The translations under genes and the position numbers were made by a program. A DNA stretch of 64,000 nt from Catenaria anguillulae PL171 (Eukaryota; Blastocladiomycota; Blastocladiomycetes; Blastocladiales; Catenariaceae): contig MCFL01000041.1 of the NCBI GenBank assembly GCA_002102555.1, positions 153,826-217,825 of the forward strand, written 5' to 3'. The stretch's first letter is position 1; the number at the start of each line of letters is the position of its first letter. Shown one piece after another: positions 63,808 to 64,000 of the stretch. Under the pieces are notes generated by a model. That model was not told the DNA's origin and searched no databases. It worked only from the letters and a program-made list of their open reading frames with translations.

Positions 63808-64000
63808 ATGACCTCGGCAATGTCACGAGCCGACCACCAGCTCGGCGGCTCAGGACCTCCCGCTCCTCGTCTGCTGCGTGTCTTTCACGAGCTCGGCCCG
63901 CGAGACGTTGCGTTGGCCTGTTCTCGTGTCTGCAAGACTGGCACGCGGCCTTTCACAACGAACCATTCTTTGGCGGTCCCTTTGCCGTCGCGCTACTTGA
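63808..64000 (+). CDS. F-box protein, N-terminal part, cut by window end
   Basis: ATG 63808 gives MTSAMSRADHQLGGSGPPAP, then LLRVFHELGPRDVALACSRV, a clear F-box helix pair. The rest of the motif, DWHAAFHNEPFF and WRSLCRRAT, is readable only by changing frame twice, at AAGAC (about 63935) and at a T3 run (about 63970); adding one base to each run restores one continuous F-box. The downstream substrate-binding part lies outside the window, so the class (WD40, LRR, Kelch) is unknown. Confidence 0.65.
   Translation, partial: MTSAMSRADHQLGGSGPPAPRLLRVFHELGPRDVALACSRVCKTGTRPFTTNHSLAVPLPSRYL

Overview
The window is nuclear DNA of a eukaryote, most likely a fungus and probably an early-diverging (zoosporic-type) lineage. 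Genes carry many short GT–AG introns of about 50–110 nt. The conserved gene set is fungal or opisthokont: a Ugo1/SLC25A46-like mitochondrial carrier, an Hpm1/METTL18 histidine methyltransferase, the Cdc27/POLD3 subunit of DNA polymerase delta, a Cps1/Mug62/DIP2-type adenylate-forming protein, an M13 metallopeptidase, the FCP1 CTD phosphatase, the Sey1 ER-fusion GTPase, a LETM1-like protein and an ABHD12-like hydrolase. The species cannot be named from sequence alone.

Positions 1–30.1 kb are a nest of retroelements on both strands. Copia-1 (21–5639, minus) has two apparently identical 452-bp LTRs and sits in the poly(A) tail of a 5'-truncated LINE (5640–7875, minus). Next is a decayed chromodomain Ty3/gypsy element (7910–19903, minus, 209-bp LTRs). 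LINE-derived insertions interrupt its left LTR (8051–11718), and an ORF1-only LINE with an 18-bp target duplication interrupts its pol (13323–14693). An uncharacterised gene (19913–21342, minus) follows. Then comes a LINE 3' end with an apparent 3' transduction (21732–30077), itself split by Copia-2 (22277–30021, plus, 5-bp target duplication GTCAT). Copia-2 has an extra upstream ORF, and its gag and pol share one frame separated by a single TGA.

Positions 30.2–57.7 kb are a gene-dense block of about a dozen host genes with intergenic gaps of 100–600 bp, including two compact divergent promoters (METTL18/POLD3 and the RS-like gene/F-box gene). The products act in mitochondrial shape and ion balance (Ugo1-like, LETM1-like), ER shape (Sey1), transcription (FCP1), replication (POLD3), translation (METTL18), lipid metabolism (DIP2/Mug62-like, ABHD12-like), ectopeptidase activity (M13) and ubiquitination (F-box/WD40). 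No metabolic cluster is evident.

Positions 57.7–63.8 kb are gene-poor. From about 59.7 kb they contain diverged tandem copies of a 1.2–1.3 kb unit. The window ends inside the first exon of an F-box gene.

Several conserved genes are broken by single-base shifts that would be repaired by changing a short homopolymer by one base. This looks more like uncorrected sequencing error than pseudogenes, so many CDS spans below are given as gene extents with introns and frame breaks described in words. The strongest mechanistic signals are in the two Copia elements: both primer-binding sites match the internal (anticodon-arm) part of a tRNA and start opposite tRNA nucleotide 40, one of them pairing as if the wobble base were inosine.
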